NCBI RefSeq assembly: GCF_003990645.1
Contig: NZ_RYZK01000001.1
Span: 1 to 64,000 of the forward strand
DNA from: Shimia sediminis
Lineage (GTDB): Bacteria > Pseudomonadota > Alphaproteobacteria > Rhodobacterales > Rhodobacteraceae
DNA length: 64,000 bases
Direction: 5' to 3'
The notes under the pieces are model-generated. The model saw nothing but the letters and a program-made list of their open reading frames with translations. It had not been told where the DNA came from and did no database searches. The translations under genes were made by a program, and so were the position numbers. Positions 45,378-53,432 of the stretch are shown piece by piece; within the stretch, counting starts at the first letter, position 1, and the number at the start of each line of letters is the position of its first letter.

Positions 45378-46346
45378 ATGCGTCTGAGACTTGTTCCTAA
45401 AGACACCAAGTGGGATTTCTTCTCGCGACCGACCCTCTGGCTTGGCATCTCCGGACTGCTGATCGTGCTGGCGCTTGTGTCCTTCTTCCTGCAAGGGCTG
45501 AACTTTGGCATCGACTTCCGGGGCGGGACAACCATCCGCACCGAAAGCACGCAAGAGGTGGTGGTCGCCGACTATCGCGCGGCCATCCAACCGCTCGAGC
45601 TGGGCGACATTTCGATCACCGAGGTGTTCGACCCGAACTTTGAAGACAACCAGTTCGTCACCATGATCCGCATCCAGGCCCAGGAAGGGCAAGAGGCCGT
45701 GACCGGCGACGTGATCCGCCAGATCGAAGCGGCCCTGCAGACCGTGGCCCCGGACATCTCGTTTGTTTCGGTCGAATCCGTTGGCCCCAAGGTCTCGGGC
45801 GAGCTGATCCAGACCGCCGTGATCGCGGTGATCCTGGCCATCGCTGCGGTTCTGATCTACATCTGGCTGCGCTTTGAATGGCAGTTTGCACTGGGGGCCG
45901 TGGCCGCGCTGGTGCATGACGTGATCCTGACCATCGGGGTCTTCTCGGAACTGCAAATCCGCTTTGACCTCGCGATTATCGCAGCACTTCTCACAATCGT
46001 CGGCTATTCGCTGAACGATACCGTGGTTGTCTTTGACCGCGTCCGCGAGAACCTGCGCAAGTACAAGAAACTGGATCTCAAGGCCGTTCTGAACCTGTCG
46101 ATCAACGAGACCCTCAGCCGTACGGTGATGACCTCGGTCACCACGCTTCTGGCGCTGATCTCGCTGTTTGTACTGGGCGGCGACGTGATCCGGGGCTTTG
46201 TCTTTGCGATGATCTGGGGCGTGATTGTCGGCACCTACTCGTCGATCTTTGTCGCCTCAGCCGTGCTCTTGAAGCTCGGCGTGAAACGCGACTGGTCGAA
46301 ACCCTCGAACACCTCCGGCAACCAGTTCGCCAATATCGATGCCTGA
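45378..46346 (+). CDS. secF: Protein translocase subunit SecF
   Basis: A 322-residue partner of SecD. It begins with a cytoplasmic segment (LRLVPKDTKWDFFSRP), has the FGIDFRGGTTI motif after the first helix and the transmembrane core LTIVGYSLNDTVVVFDRVRENLR. The C-terminus overlaps the next gene by 8 bp. It forms the SecDF complex with the preceding product and YajC. Confidence 0.96.
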   Translation: MRLRLVPKDTKWDFFSRPTLWLGISGLLIVLALVSFFLQGLNFGIDFRGGTTIRTESTQEVVVADYRAAIQPLELGDISITEVFDPNFEDNQFVTMIRIQAQEGQEAVTGDVIRQIEAALQTVAPDISFVSVESVGPKVSGELIQTAVIAVILAIAAVLIYIWLRFEWQFALGAVAALVHDVILTIGVFSELQIRFDLAIIAALLTIVGYSLNDTVVVFDRVRENLRKYKKLDLKAVLNLSINETLSRTVMTSVTTLLALISLFVLGGDVIRGFVFAMIWGVIVGTYSSIFVASAVLLKLGVKRDWSKPSNTSGNQFANIDA

Positions 46347-47091
46347 TCTCTGGGCCGGGATCCTCGCGACCGAGGGTCTGCCCTGGATCATTGCCGCTGC
46401 CTTTGTCGCCAGCATGGTGCGTGGCTTTTCCGGCTTTGGAACGGCGATGATCTACCTGCCGGTCGCCGGTCAGTTCCTGCCGCCGGTCTGGGCGCTGGTG
46501 ACACTGACCGTGATGGACCTGGTCGGGCCGCTGCCAGTGCTGCCCAAAGTCTGGAAAGACGTGCACAAACGCGATCTTGGTCGTTTGTTCCTGGGCGTCG
46601 TGGTGACCCTGCCAATTGGTGTCGCCGTGCTGCTGGCCATTGACCCCCAGATCTTTCGCTATGCCGTGTCCTTTGTGGCGCTGGCGCTCTTGGTGGTGCT
46701 GGTGGGTGGGTTCCGCTACAGCGGGACGGTCCGTGGCTCGGCGGTGATCGGCATCGGCGGCGCCTCAGGGTTTCTCGGCGGGGTCGCGGGTCTGCCCGGC
46801 CCACCGGTCATCCTGTTCTACATGGCCAGCCCACACGGACCGGCCACCATCCGCGCCAACACCATGGTGTTCCTCTTGGGCTTTGACGTCCTGCTGCTGG
46901 GCATCCTGGGCCTCGAAGGCAGCCTGACCCTCACGCCCATCGCCCTCGGCCTCGTGCTGATCGTGCCGACAATGCTTGGCGTGCTGGTCGGCGGCGCTAT
47001 ATTCCGCCCTGAATATGAGAAATCCTACCGCGCGGTGGCCTATGTGATCATCGCGGTCTCGGCCATCTCCGGCCTGCCATTCTGGTCCTGA
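46339..47091 (+). CDS. TSUP (TauE/SafE) family membrane transporter
   Basis: A 250-residue membrane protein with the TSUP motif near the start (ASMVRGFSGFGTAMIYLPV) and again in the second half (GGASGFLGGVAGLPGPPVILFYMAS). About eight hydrophobic helices. Its ATG lies within secF (8-bp overlap), so it is co-expressed with the translocase genes. The substrate is unknown. It differs clearly from the TSUP gene at 9768; they are not recent duplicates. Confidence 0.88.
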   Translation: MPDLWAGILATEGLPWIIAAAFVASMVRGFSGFGTAMIYLPVAGQFLPPVWALVTLTVMDLVGPLPVLPKVWKDVHKRDLGRLFLGVVVTLPIGVAVLLAIDPQIFRYAVSFVALALLVVLVGGFRYSGTVRGSAVIGIGGASGFLGGVAGLPGPPVILFYMASPHGPATIRANTMVFLLGFDVLLLGILGLEGSLTLTPIALGLVLIVPTMLGVLVGGAIFRPEYEKSYRAVAYVIIAVSAISGLPFWS

Positions 47092-47103
47092 ACGAGGTCT
47101 GCC

Positions 47104-47463
47104 ATGAACCTGACCGAAGTGCTCTATACCTCAGCCGTGCCCATCGAAAGCTATGGTCCCGGCTTTTTCCGCATTGCCGGTCAGGTGATCGAAGGCGGCG
47201 CGCTGATCCACGCAGGTGGCGCCCGCAGCTGGGGTGGCTACGAGGACACGGAAACCGTGACCGCCATGGCGGGCGAAATCGACTTTATCCTCCTGGGCAC
47301 CGGCGACACCATGACGCCAGTGCCCGCCGCGTTCCGCGCCACCCTGCAAGAGGCCGGAATAGGCATCGAACCCATGGCCACGCCCTCGGCCTGCCGCACC
47401 TACAACGTGCTGGTCTCCGAAGGTCGCCGCGTCGCGGCTGTGCTGGTGCCGGTGACGGCCTAG
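47104..47463 (+). CDS. Mth938-like domain protein (DUF498)
   Basis: A 119-residue protein of the Mth938/NDUFAF3 family: YGPGFFRIAGQVIEGGALIHAGGARSWGG, DFILLGTGDTMTPVP and a C-terminal MATPSACRTYNVLVSEGRRVAAVLVPV. Eukaryotic relatives assist respiratory complex I assembly; bacterial function is unknown. It lies 12 bp after the TSUP gene, and its stop overlaps the end of the opposing cyclase gene by 4 bp. The next plus-strand gene, ccmA, is 3.7 kb away; the DNA between seems to be an insertion. Confidence 0.88.
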   Translation: MNLTEVLYTSAVPIESYGPGFFRIAGQVIEGGALIHAGGARSWGGYEDTETVTAMAGEIDFILLGTGDTMTPVPAAFRATLQEAGIGIEPMATPSACRTYNVLVSEGRRVAAVLVPVTA

Positions 47464-49199
47464 TCCGGCAACCCGGCCTGTCGCAACCCCTCTGCCAGCC
47501 GGTCCCAATCCGCCTGCCGTCGCCACATCGCCCTGAACCCACCGGCAAGCTCGGACAGCCTGTGTCCGGGCACCGCCAGCCCGCGCGTGGCAAACTCACG
47601 CCCGCGATGCTCGACAAAGTCGCGCAGGGCCGCCTCGGCATCCTCCTGTCGCCCGGACTGCGCATAGGCCGCCACAAGCACCGCATCGGCAAGCGAATTC
47701 AACCGCGCCTCACCGATCAGTTTAGAGACCGCATCGTCATAGCGACCCAGAAAGAAATAGATCTGCCCCATGATCCAGTCCAGCGACGGCGGGTGTAATG
47801 GGTCCAGCCGCATGGCCTCGACCACAACGTCACGGGCCTTGTCCGGCTGACCCAGCAGCAGAAAGCCATAGCCGCACCAGGCCATCGACTCCGCCTCGTT
47901 TTCAATCAACGACAGGGTCTTCTGAAACTGCGCGTCCGCCTGATCCCACTGGCCGGCACACAGGTACGCATACCCCAACTGGTCCTGAATATAGACGTCC
48001 CGATTGTCCAGCGCCGCCCCCTTGCGGGCGATCTCCAGCGCATATGTCGGCGCATCCCTGTCCGCCAGACCCAGCCACAGATCCACCACATAGGTATCCG
48101 CCAGATACATGTAGACGCGGGCATAGTCGGGATCGATCTCCAGCGCCTTTTCAAAAAACCCCTTGGCCCGCGCATTGTCGACGGCGTTCAGCCCGTCCCG
48201 CAGGGCCTTGCCCTTCAACAACAACTCATAGGCTCGCATCTTGTCCGTGGGTTTGTGCGTGGCATTATCGGCCACATCGCTCTGCACCAGCCCCGGCAGC
48301 ACGGCGACAATGCTCTGGGTCACTTCATCCTGAACCGCAAAGATATCCTCAAGTTCGCGGTCATAGCGATCCGCCCAAAGGTTCTTGCCCGTATCCACCG
48401 CAATCAGCCGCGCCGAGACCCGCACCCGGTTGCCGACCTTTCGCACACTGCCCTCGACCAGATACTGCACCCCCAGCTTGTCCGCGATCTCGGCTTCGGT
48501 CAGATCCGCAGTGCGAAACCGGAACGACGAATTGCGCGACACGACAAACAGGGTCCGGAACCGGGACAATCCGGTGATGATATCCTCCGAGATACCATCA
48601 CTGAAAAACTGTTGCTCGCTGTCGCCGCTGACATTGGAAAACGGCAAGACCGCAATCGAGGGCTTTTCCCGCCCTTTCGCTCTGGGCAGCGCCTTGGAAA
48701 CCGACTTTGGATGCCATTTGAACAGGGTGACCGGCCCCGAGATGTTTTTCAGCTGCGCCGCCCCTGCGTCCTTGAACTGCGCGTCAATCAGGTTGCCAAG
48801 ACTTTCGTGCACGATGGACGAGATACAGACCCCGCCGGTGTCCGCCGCCGCCTCAAGCCGCGCGGCAATGTTCACCCCATGGCCATAGACGTCGTCGTCA
48901 TCAATGATCACATCACCCAGATGCACGCCGATCCGCAGCGCAATCCCTGACGGCAGGTCGGCCAGCGCCCTTTGAATGCCGATGGCACAGCGCACGGCAT
49001 CCACGACCGAGGCAAACTCGACCAGCGTGCCGTCCCCGATCAGCTTGATTAGGCGCCCGTTGTGCTGCGCCACCTGCGGATCAAAAACCTGTTCCCGGTG
49101 TGCCTTCAGCGCACGCAGCGCGCCCACTTCGTCCTCGGCCATCATCGCAGAATAGCCCACGACATCTGCGGCGAGTATGGCGGCCAGTCTGCGTTCCAA
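47460..49199 (-). CDS. Class III adenylate cyclase with TolB-like and TPR domains
   Basis: About 579 residues from TTG 49199 (after AGAGGGGA), which gives the usual start ERRLAAILAADVVGYS. The class III cyclase domain (about 1-165) has metal-binding Asp residues in AADVVGYS and KLIGDGTLVEF and the transition-state Asn/Arg in GHGVNIAARLE. A TolB-like segment follows (PSIAVLPFSNVSGDSEQQFFSDGISEDIITGLSR), then TPR-like repeats to the end (ARAKGFFEKALEIDPDYARVY and others). A longer frame to 49349 lacks supporting features. Proteins of this architecture are numerous in alphaproteobacteria, and their signals are mostly unknown. No transmembrane helix is visible. Confidence 0.88.
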   Translation of the reverse strand: MERRLAAILAADVVGYSAMMAEDEVGALRALKAHREQVFDPQVAQHNGRLIKLIGDGTLVEFASVVDAVRCAIGIQRALADLPSGIALRIGVHLGDVIIDDDDVYGHGVNIAARLEAAADTGGVCISSIVHESLGNLIDAQFKDAGAAQLKNISGPVTLFKWHPKSVSKALPRAKGREKPSIAVLPFSNVSGDSEQQFFSDGISEDIITGLSRFRTLFVVSRNSSFRFRTADLTEAEIADKLGVQYLVEGSVRKVGNRVRVSARLIAVDTGKNLWADRYDRELEDIFAVQDEVTQSIVAVLPGLVQSDVADNATHKPTDKMRAYELLLKGKALRDGLNAVDNARAKGFFEKALEIDPDYARVYMYLADTYVVDLWLGLADRDAPTYALEIARKGAALDNRDVYIQDQLGYAYLCAGQWDQADAQFQKTLSLIENEAESMAWCGYGFLLLGQPDKARDVVVEAMRLDPLHPPSLDWIMGQIYFFLGRYDDAVSKLIGEARLNSLADAVLVAAYAQSGRQEDAEAALRDFVEHRGREFATRGLAVPGHRLSELAGGFRAMWRRQADWDRLAEGLRQAGLPD

Positions 49200-49396
49200 G
49201 ATGTCCCCTCTGATCAGGGTTTCATCATTGCGTGGGCGAGGGCGCTCGACAACATGTTTCTGTGCTGAGCCCCCACCGCGGCGTGACCTTGTCCAGGCTT
49301 TGACGGCCTCAGGCCTGCATGATCTCTCCACGGACCGGCCCCGGGCCACCGCGACACCATCGGTGCTGCCAGAGTAAGCGGTCCAGGTAAGTGGGG

Positions 49397-49690
49397 CTAT
49401 TCCCCCTCGCCATCACAACCTCCCAATGGGTCCGTCAGGCGCACGATCAACGCACCGCCACACCCTTCAATTGGAAAGGCGTCTTCATCTAAACCGCTCT
49501 CATGTAGACCGATGACGATGTTTATGGTCTGACCTGCATCCATTTCGTCTTTGACCCGGACCGGTTGTTTTGGGCAGATAGCACCCCATTCCCAAGTCTC
49601 AAGAGGAGGCTCTTCTACCCACGCCAGAGACCTGTGGCTACTGGCACGATCGTACAGAGCGCAGCCTAAGACAGCTGCGGGAACGTGCGT
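49397..49690 (-). pseudogene. Open reading frame without a start codon, coding remnant
   Basis: A 97-codon open stretch with a strongly protein-like sequence: AAVLGCALYDRASSHR, LAWVEEPPLETWEWGAICPK, DAGQTINIVIGLHESGLDED, ALIVRLTDPLGGCDGEGE, ending at TAG 49399-49397. A TGA at 49693-49691 closes the frame upstream, and no ATG, GTG or TTG occurs before codon 50. It overlaps the last 25 bp of the pentapeptide gene in another frame. It is probably the 3' part of a broken gene, or it is reached by a frameshift from the pentapeptide gene. The beginning resembles a lipobox (AVLGC), which may be chance. Family unrecognised. Confidence 0.45.
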
Positions 49691-50064
49691 TCAAGATTGG
49701 TTCCGGAAAAGGTAATCCCGGCAATCTTTGCATCCACACAGGTGGCTCTGAACCAACTGCCTCCGACGACGGTGGCATTCGTGAAATTGGCGTTGTCGAG
49801 GTTTGCCTTGGTGAAATCCACATTGTTTAGAATTGCCCCAGAGAAATCTGCGCCGCCTAGGTTCGCGCCGTAGAAATCCACGTTTTGCAAGGTCATGCCG
49901 GAAAAACTAGAACCCGGAATCACTGCCCCTGCTAGACTGCGATCCTCAAGATGCAAACCTCGAAAATCTAAACCAGATTCTTCCAGGAATGTCCCAAGCT
50001 CACGGTTCTGTCCCTGCCCATTGCTAAAGGCATCTATGCGCTGCTGTAAATCACGTGTTGTCAT
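49666..50064 (-). CDS. Pentapeptide-repeat protein, candidate immunity protein
   Basis: A 132-residue protein in which most of residues 30-125 follow the A(D/N)LxX five-residue pattern: LDFRGLHLEDRSLAGAVIPG, MTLQNVDFYGANLGGADFSG, AILNNVDFTKANLDNANFTN. Such proteins form a right-handed beta helix. The gene starts at ATG 50064 inside the end of the toxin-like gene (ATGA overlap) and is transcribed with it. A small gene directly downstream of and overlapping a polymorphic-toxin gene is usually its immunity gene, so I infer that role. Direct functional evidence is absent. TTG 50070 is an alternative start. Confidence 0.72.
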   Translation of the reverse strand: MTTRDLQQRIDAFSNGQGQNRELGTFLEESGLDFRGLHLEDRSLAGAVIPGSSFSGMTLQNVDFYGANLGGADFSGAILNNVDFTKANLDNANFTNATVVGGSWFRATCVDAKIAGITFSGTNLERTFPQLS

Positions 50065-50807
50065 GGCCAATATACCACCCTCTCTGAGATTCCTCGACGT
50101 TCAATTTCGATTCTCAAGGCCGCGAGATCAGCTTCGCTTAGGTTTTCGGTATCTATGATCACATTATGACCCGACGCCAACTCCCGCTCAACCTTTGCAA
50201 CGTCTTTTTCAACGTCAAATCCGCCTGTTTTGGCTGGGAAGTCGCTGCGAAAGCCCTTCACATCCCATGCCTGACCATCAGCATCAATGAACTCAGCGCC
50301 GCCAGAAGGATCTCTCACAATTGGACCAGGTAGTAGTCCATCTTGCTCCGCACCAAGTCCTATCCTACGCTCTTGCTCACCCTTCTCATTAATAACACCT
50401 CCTCTAGCGGGATCGGCTGCCAAGGCTTCAAACTCCTCAGCCGAGCGTTCGGTGGCAACAATATTCGGCCCCGCTTCCTCCTGGACCGGCGTCGAAATGA
50501 TGTTGCCACCTGGATCATCGGGAACCGGAGTCCCTGTGTGGCTTGGCAGCCCAAGGTCTTCGGCGGGATAGTTCTCAAGCCATTGGTCAATCCGCTCGGG
50601 CGTGAAACCCGGCAACTACCCCAACCGGCGCTCGTCGTCCGTCAACTCGGGAAACACCTCGACCCAGCCTTCCGCGAATGACCCTCCCCGAAGCTGCAAC
50701 TTGCCTTGGGCAAATGCTTCTCCGGCAGCCTCGATAGAGTCCTGCAAGCCGCGCTGTTTGACAGGGTCTCCTCCAACACCTGTTTGCAGAATGCGCACCA
50801 GCCGCAA
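50061..50807 (-). pseudogene. Polymorphic toxin-like C-terminal fragment, interrupted by amber codon
   Basis: One frame runs from 50807 to 50061, broken only by a TAG at 50618-50616 (TDDERRLG-stop-LPGFTPERIDQW; Gln CAG would be one change away). The upstream part (KQRGLQDSIEAAGEAF ... EGWVEVFPEL) reads like an internal linker, and no proper gene start is visible, so the gene seems 5'-truncated too. After a Pro/Gly-rich stretch the last 80 residues look like a nuclease domain: GAEFIDADGQAWDVKG (Glu and Asp-x-Lys as in PD-(D/E)xK enzymes), GFDVEKDVAKVE, NVIIDTENLS and the end RVVYWP. It resembles C-terminal domains of CDI/RHS-type toxins (recollection, not checked). Translation from TTG 50615 could still yield the toxin domain with its partner. 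Confidence 0.6.
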
Positions 50808-50954
50808 CGACCTGCAGCAGTGGTCATTCCCGGCTCACCCCCGTCACTTTCTGCGCGGTGTCCAAACCTCCGGGTTGGGCCGTCAGGCCCGCGTGTTGAC
50901 CGGATGGTCACAATTGACCGATTGCCGGGGCATTTTAACCCTTTGGTGACACTT

Positions 50955-51050
50955 AACCATTTTGTACAAAACGGTCAGGGGCCCCGGAAAATGTTGTACA
51001 AAATGGATATTCGGCCTGAAAAAAGTTGTACAACATGGTCATTTTCCGCC
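50955..51050. repeat. Three TTGTACAA dyads with exact 32-bp period
   Basis: TTGTACAA occurs at 50962-50969, 50994-51001 and 51026-51033, each followed by a similar tail (A/C-A-T/C-GG-T/A-C/T-A). The first copy extends to the near-perfect dyad CCATTTTGTACAAAACGG. A separate inverted repeat GGTCA-CAAT-TGACC lies at 50906-50919. The array is in the otherwise gene-free 376 bases (50808-51183) upstream of ccmA. Equal 32-bp spacing puts all three on the same face of the helix, as in operator arrays or iterons. Confidence 0.75.
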
Positions 51051-51183
51051 TTTCACATGCTTCCTGAACAATTGGTTAACGCCTTGATACATCTCAAGGC
51101 GGGACCGGGCAGGGGGGCGATACACAGCGATGCACGGCAATTGATGCTTTTGCCGAAGACCCCTTTGCGCTAAGGCATGACGC

Positions 51184-51810
51184 ATGACTTTGACCGTAAA
51201 AGACCTCACCATTTCCCGCGGCGGTATTCCCGTGCTGGAAGGGTTGAACTTCTCGCTCGAACCGGGCCACGCCCTGATCTTGCGGGGGCCAAACGGGGTG
51301 GGCAAAACCACGCTGCTGCGCACCGTCGCGGGCCTGCAACCGCCGGTCATGGGTGAGGTGCACGCCGCCCCAGAATCCTTTGCCTACGCGGCCCACTCGG
51401 ATGGTCTGAAAGCCACGCTAAGTGTCTCGGAAAACTTGCATTTCTGGGCTGACGTCTTTGGCACCAAGGGCATTCAACACGCGTTGGATGGCTTTGATCT
51501 GAACGCTCTGGCGGACCGGCCTGCGGGTGCTTTGTCGGCTGGCCAGAAACGCCGACTGGGCCTGGCGCGGCTCTTGGTGACGGGGCGTCCGGTCTGGATC
51601 CTGGACGAGCCCACGGTGTCGCTCGACGTGGCCTCGGTTGAGCTTTTCGCCAACGCCGTGCGCGCCCATCTGGCCGAGGGCGGCGCGGCCCTTATCGCCA
51701 CGCACATCGACCTTGGGCTGGATGCCGAGGTTTTGGACGTTGGCCCTTTCCGCGCCAAGCCCAAATCCGGCACCGGCGGCTTTGATGGTCTGGACGAGAG
51801 TTTCCTATGA
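51184..51810 (+). CDS. ccmA: Heme exporter ATPase CcmA
   Basis: A 208-residue ABC ATPase of the cytochrome c maturation system I. Walker [10 protein letters not shown] (35-43), signature region [16 protein letters not shown] and Walker [13 protein letters not shown] are present. With CcmB and CcmC it drives release of heme from the CcmCDE complex to apocytochrome delivery. It overlaps ccmB by 4 bp. It probably once followed the Mth938 gene more closely; now accessory DNA separates them, so it may use a new promoter near the TTGTACAA array. Confidence 0.95.
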   Translation: MTLTVKDLTISRGGIPVLEGLNFSLEPGHALILRGPNGVGKTTLLRTVAGLQPPVMGEVHAAPESFAYAAHSDGLKATLSVSENLHFWADVFGTKGIQHALDGFDLNALADRPAGALSAGQKRRLGLARLLVTGRPVWILDEPTVSLDVASVELFANAVRAHLAEGGAALIATHIDLGLDAEVLDVGPFRAKPKSGTGGFDGLDESFL

Positions 51811-52463
51811 TTTCACTTCTCCTCCGCGATCTTCGACTGGCCATGCGCGCCGGGGGCGGCTTTGGCCTCGGGTTGTCTTTTTTTCTTATAGTAACGGTAC
51901 TTGTGCCATTTGGCGTCGGTCCGGGAAGCGCGCTTTTGGCCAAGATTGCGCCGGGGATTCTGTGGCTGGGCGCGCTGCTGGCCTGCCTGCTTTCGCTCGA
52001 CAGAATCTTTGCACTGGACTGGGAGGACGGCTCTCTCGATCTGCTTGCCACATCCCCCCTCCCGATGGAGGGCGTGGTCACCGTCAAAGCCCTCGCACAC
52101 TGGCTCACGACCGGCCTGCCGCTCTGCATTGCCTCGCCGGTCTTTGCCTTGCTGCTCAGCCTGCCACCCGAAGGATATCAATGGCTTATCCTGTCTTTGG
52201 TGCTCGGCACACCCGCCCTTTCAGTCATCGGAACCTTTGGTGCCGCGCTGACCGTGGGCCTGAAACGCGGCGGTCTGCTCTTGTCGCTTCTGGTGCTGCC
52301 ACTCTACGTCCCAACCCTGATCTTCGGAGCCGAAGTCGCCCGCCGCGGCGCTGAAGGCCTCGCCACCACGACCCCGATCCTGATGCTCGCAGGCATTTCC
52401 GCAGGCACAATTGCGTTACTTCCCTTCGCATCCGCCTTGGTGCTACGAGTGAACCTGCGATAG
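51807..52463 (+). CDS. ccmB: Heme exporter permease CcmB
   Basis: A 218-residue membrane protein with six hydrophobic helices. It begins [22 protein letters not shown] and contains [17 protein letters not shown]-like [37 protein letters not shown] and [21 protein letters not shown], all conserved in CcmB. It is translationally coupled to ccmA (ATGA overlap). Confidence 0.95.
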   Translation: MISLLLRDLRLAMRAGGGFGLGLSFFLIVTVLVPFGVGPGSALLAKIAPGILWLGALLACLLSLDRIFALDWEDGSLDLLATSPLPMEGVVTVKALAHWLTTGLPLCIASPVFALLLSLPPEGYQWLILSLVLGTPALSVIGTFGAALTVGLKRGGLLLSLLVLPLYVPTLIFGAEVARRGAEGLATTTPILMLAGISAGTIALLPFASALVLRVNLR

Positions 52464-52545
52464 GACGACCGGATTAACCCATGTCAAAGACAGGTTGGAT
52501 GCCATGCTGCAAAAGACCCCGAAAGGCTAGGAAACGAGACGAATA

Positions 52546-53283
52546 ATGAACTTGAATGCACTTTGGGAATACGCGAACCCTGTGAAATTCAGCCGCACCG
52601 TGAGCCTGGTTTTGCCATGGGTTTCCGTGCTCGCGCTGGTGTCGCTTGTCGTCGGGCTGGTCTGGGGGTTCTTCTTTACCCCGGATGACTACCGCCAGGG
52701 ATCGACTGTCAAGATCATCTTCCTGCACGTGCCCTCGGCCATGATGGCGATTTCGGCCTGGTTCATGATGCTGGTGACCTCGTTGATCTGGCTCATTCGC
52801 CGCCACCATGTCTCGGCCCTTGCAGCCAAGGCGGCAGCGCCAATTGGCATCGTGATGACCCTTATTGCCTTGGCCACGGGCGCGATCTGGGGTCAGCCGA
52901 TGTGGGGCACCTGGTGGGCCTGGGATCCGCGCCTGACATCTTTCCTGATCCTTTTTCTGTTCTATCTTGGCTATGTCGCCCTGTGGGAGGCGATCGAGAA
53001 TCCGGATACGGCGGCGGACCTGACCGCCGTCCTGTGCATCGTGGGCTCAGTCTTTGCCTTTCTCAGCCGCTATGCGGTGAACTTCTGGAACCAGGGCCTG
53101 CATCAGGGCGCGTCGCTGTCTCTCGACAAGGAAGAGAACGTCGCTGACGTTTTCTCGACACCGCTATACGTATGCATCGCTGGGTTCGTGTTGTTGTTCG
53201 TGGCCCTTGTTTTCTTACGCACCCGCACCGAAATTCATAAGCGCCGCACCAAGGCGTTGCTCGCACGGGAGAGACTGGGATGA
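52546..53283 (+). CDS. ccmC: Heme exporter protein CcmC
   Basis: A 245-residue six-helix membrane protein that passes heme to CcmE. The tryptophan-rich WWD motif is visible (PMWGTWWAWDPRLTSFLILF), along with the conserved His in FLHVPSAMMAI and RYAVNFWNQGLHQG(A). ATG 52546 is preceded by a 21-codon mini-frame whose TAA overlaps it (TAATG). The gap after ccmB is 82 bp. It overlaps ccmD by 4 bp. Confidence 0.96.
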   Translation: MNLNALWEYANPVKFSRTVSLVLPWVSVLALVSLVVGLVWGFFFTPDDYRQGSTVKIIFLHVPSAMMAISAWFMMLVTSLIWLIRRHHVSALAAKAAAPIGIVMTLIALATGAIWGQPMWGTWWAWDPRLTSFLILFLFYLGYVALWEAIENPDTAADLTAVLCIVGSVFAFLSRYAVNFWNQGLHQGASLSLDKEENVADVFSTPLYVCIAGFVLLFVALVFLRTRTEIHKRRTKALLARERLG

Positions 53284-53432
53284 TACCTGATCTGGGAAAA
53301 TACGCTGACACGGTTTTGTCGTCTTACGCGGTGTCGATCCTTTTGTTGGTGCTGCTTGTTGCGGTGAGCATTCGCGCCGCGCGCAAGGCGCGGATCGAGT
53401 TGGAACAGGTGGAGGGCCGTCGCAATGGCTAA
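53280..53432 (+). CDS. ccmD: Heme exporter protein CcmD
   Basis: A 50-residue protein: MIPDLGKYADTVLSSYAVSI, then a single membrane helix (LLLVLLVAVS) and a basic tail (RAARKARIELEQVEGRRNG). The Y-x-x-x-V-x-x-S-Y-x-V start and basic tail are typical of CcmD, which stabilises the CcmC-CcmE heme complex. ATG 53280 overlaps the ccmC stop, and the end overlaps ccmG by 8 bp. Confidence 0.92.
   Translation: MIPDLGKYADTVLSSYAVSILLLVLLVAVSIRAARKARIELEQVEGRRNG

Noticed and set aside
50955-51050. TTGTACAA array as a CRISPR
   Set aside because: Only three copies, short (about 8-14 bp) conserved units, no cas genes, and spacers of under 25 bp; an operator or iteron array fits better.
50706-51173. 155-codon open frame on the plus strand upstream of ccmA
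   Set aside because: Its 3' half is just translation of the TTGTACAA repeats, and it is antisense to the toxin-like frame; no protein-like features.
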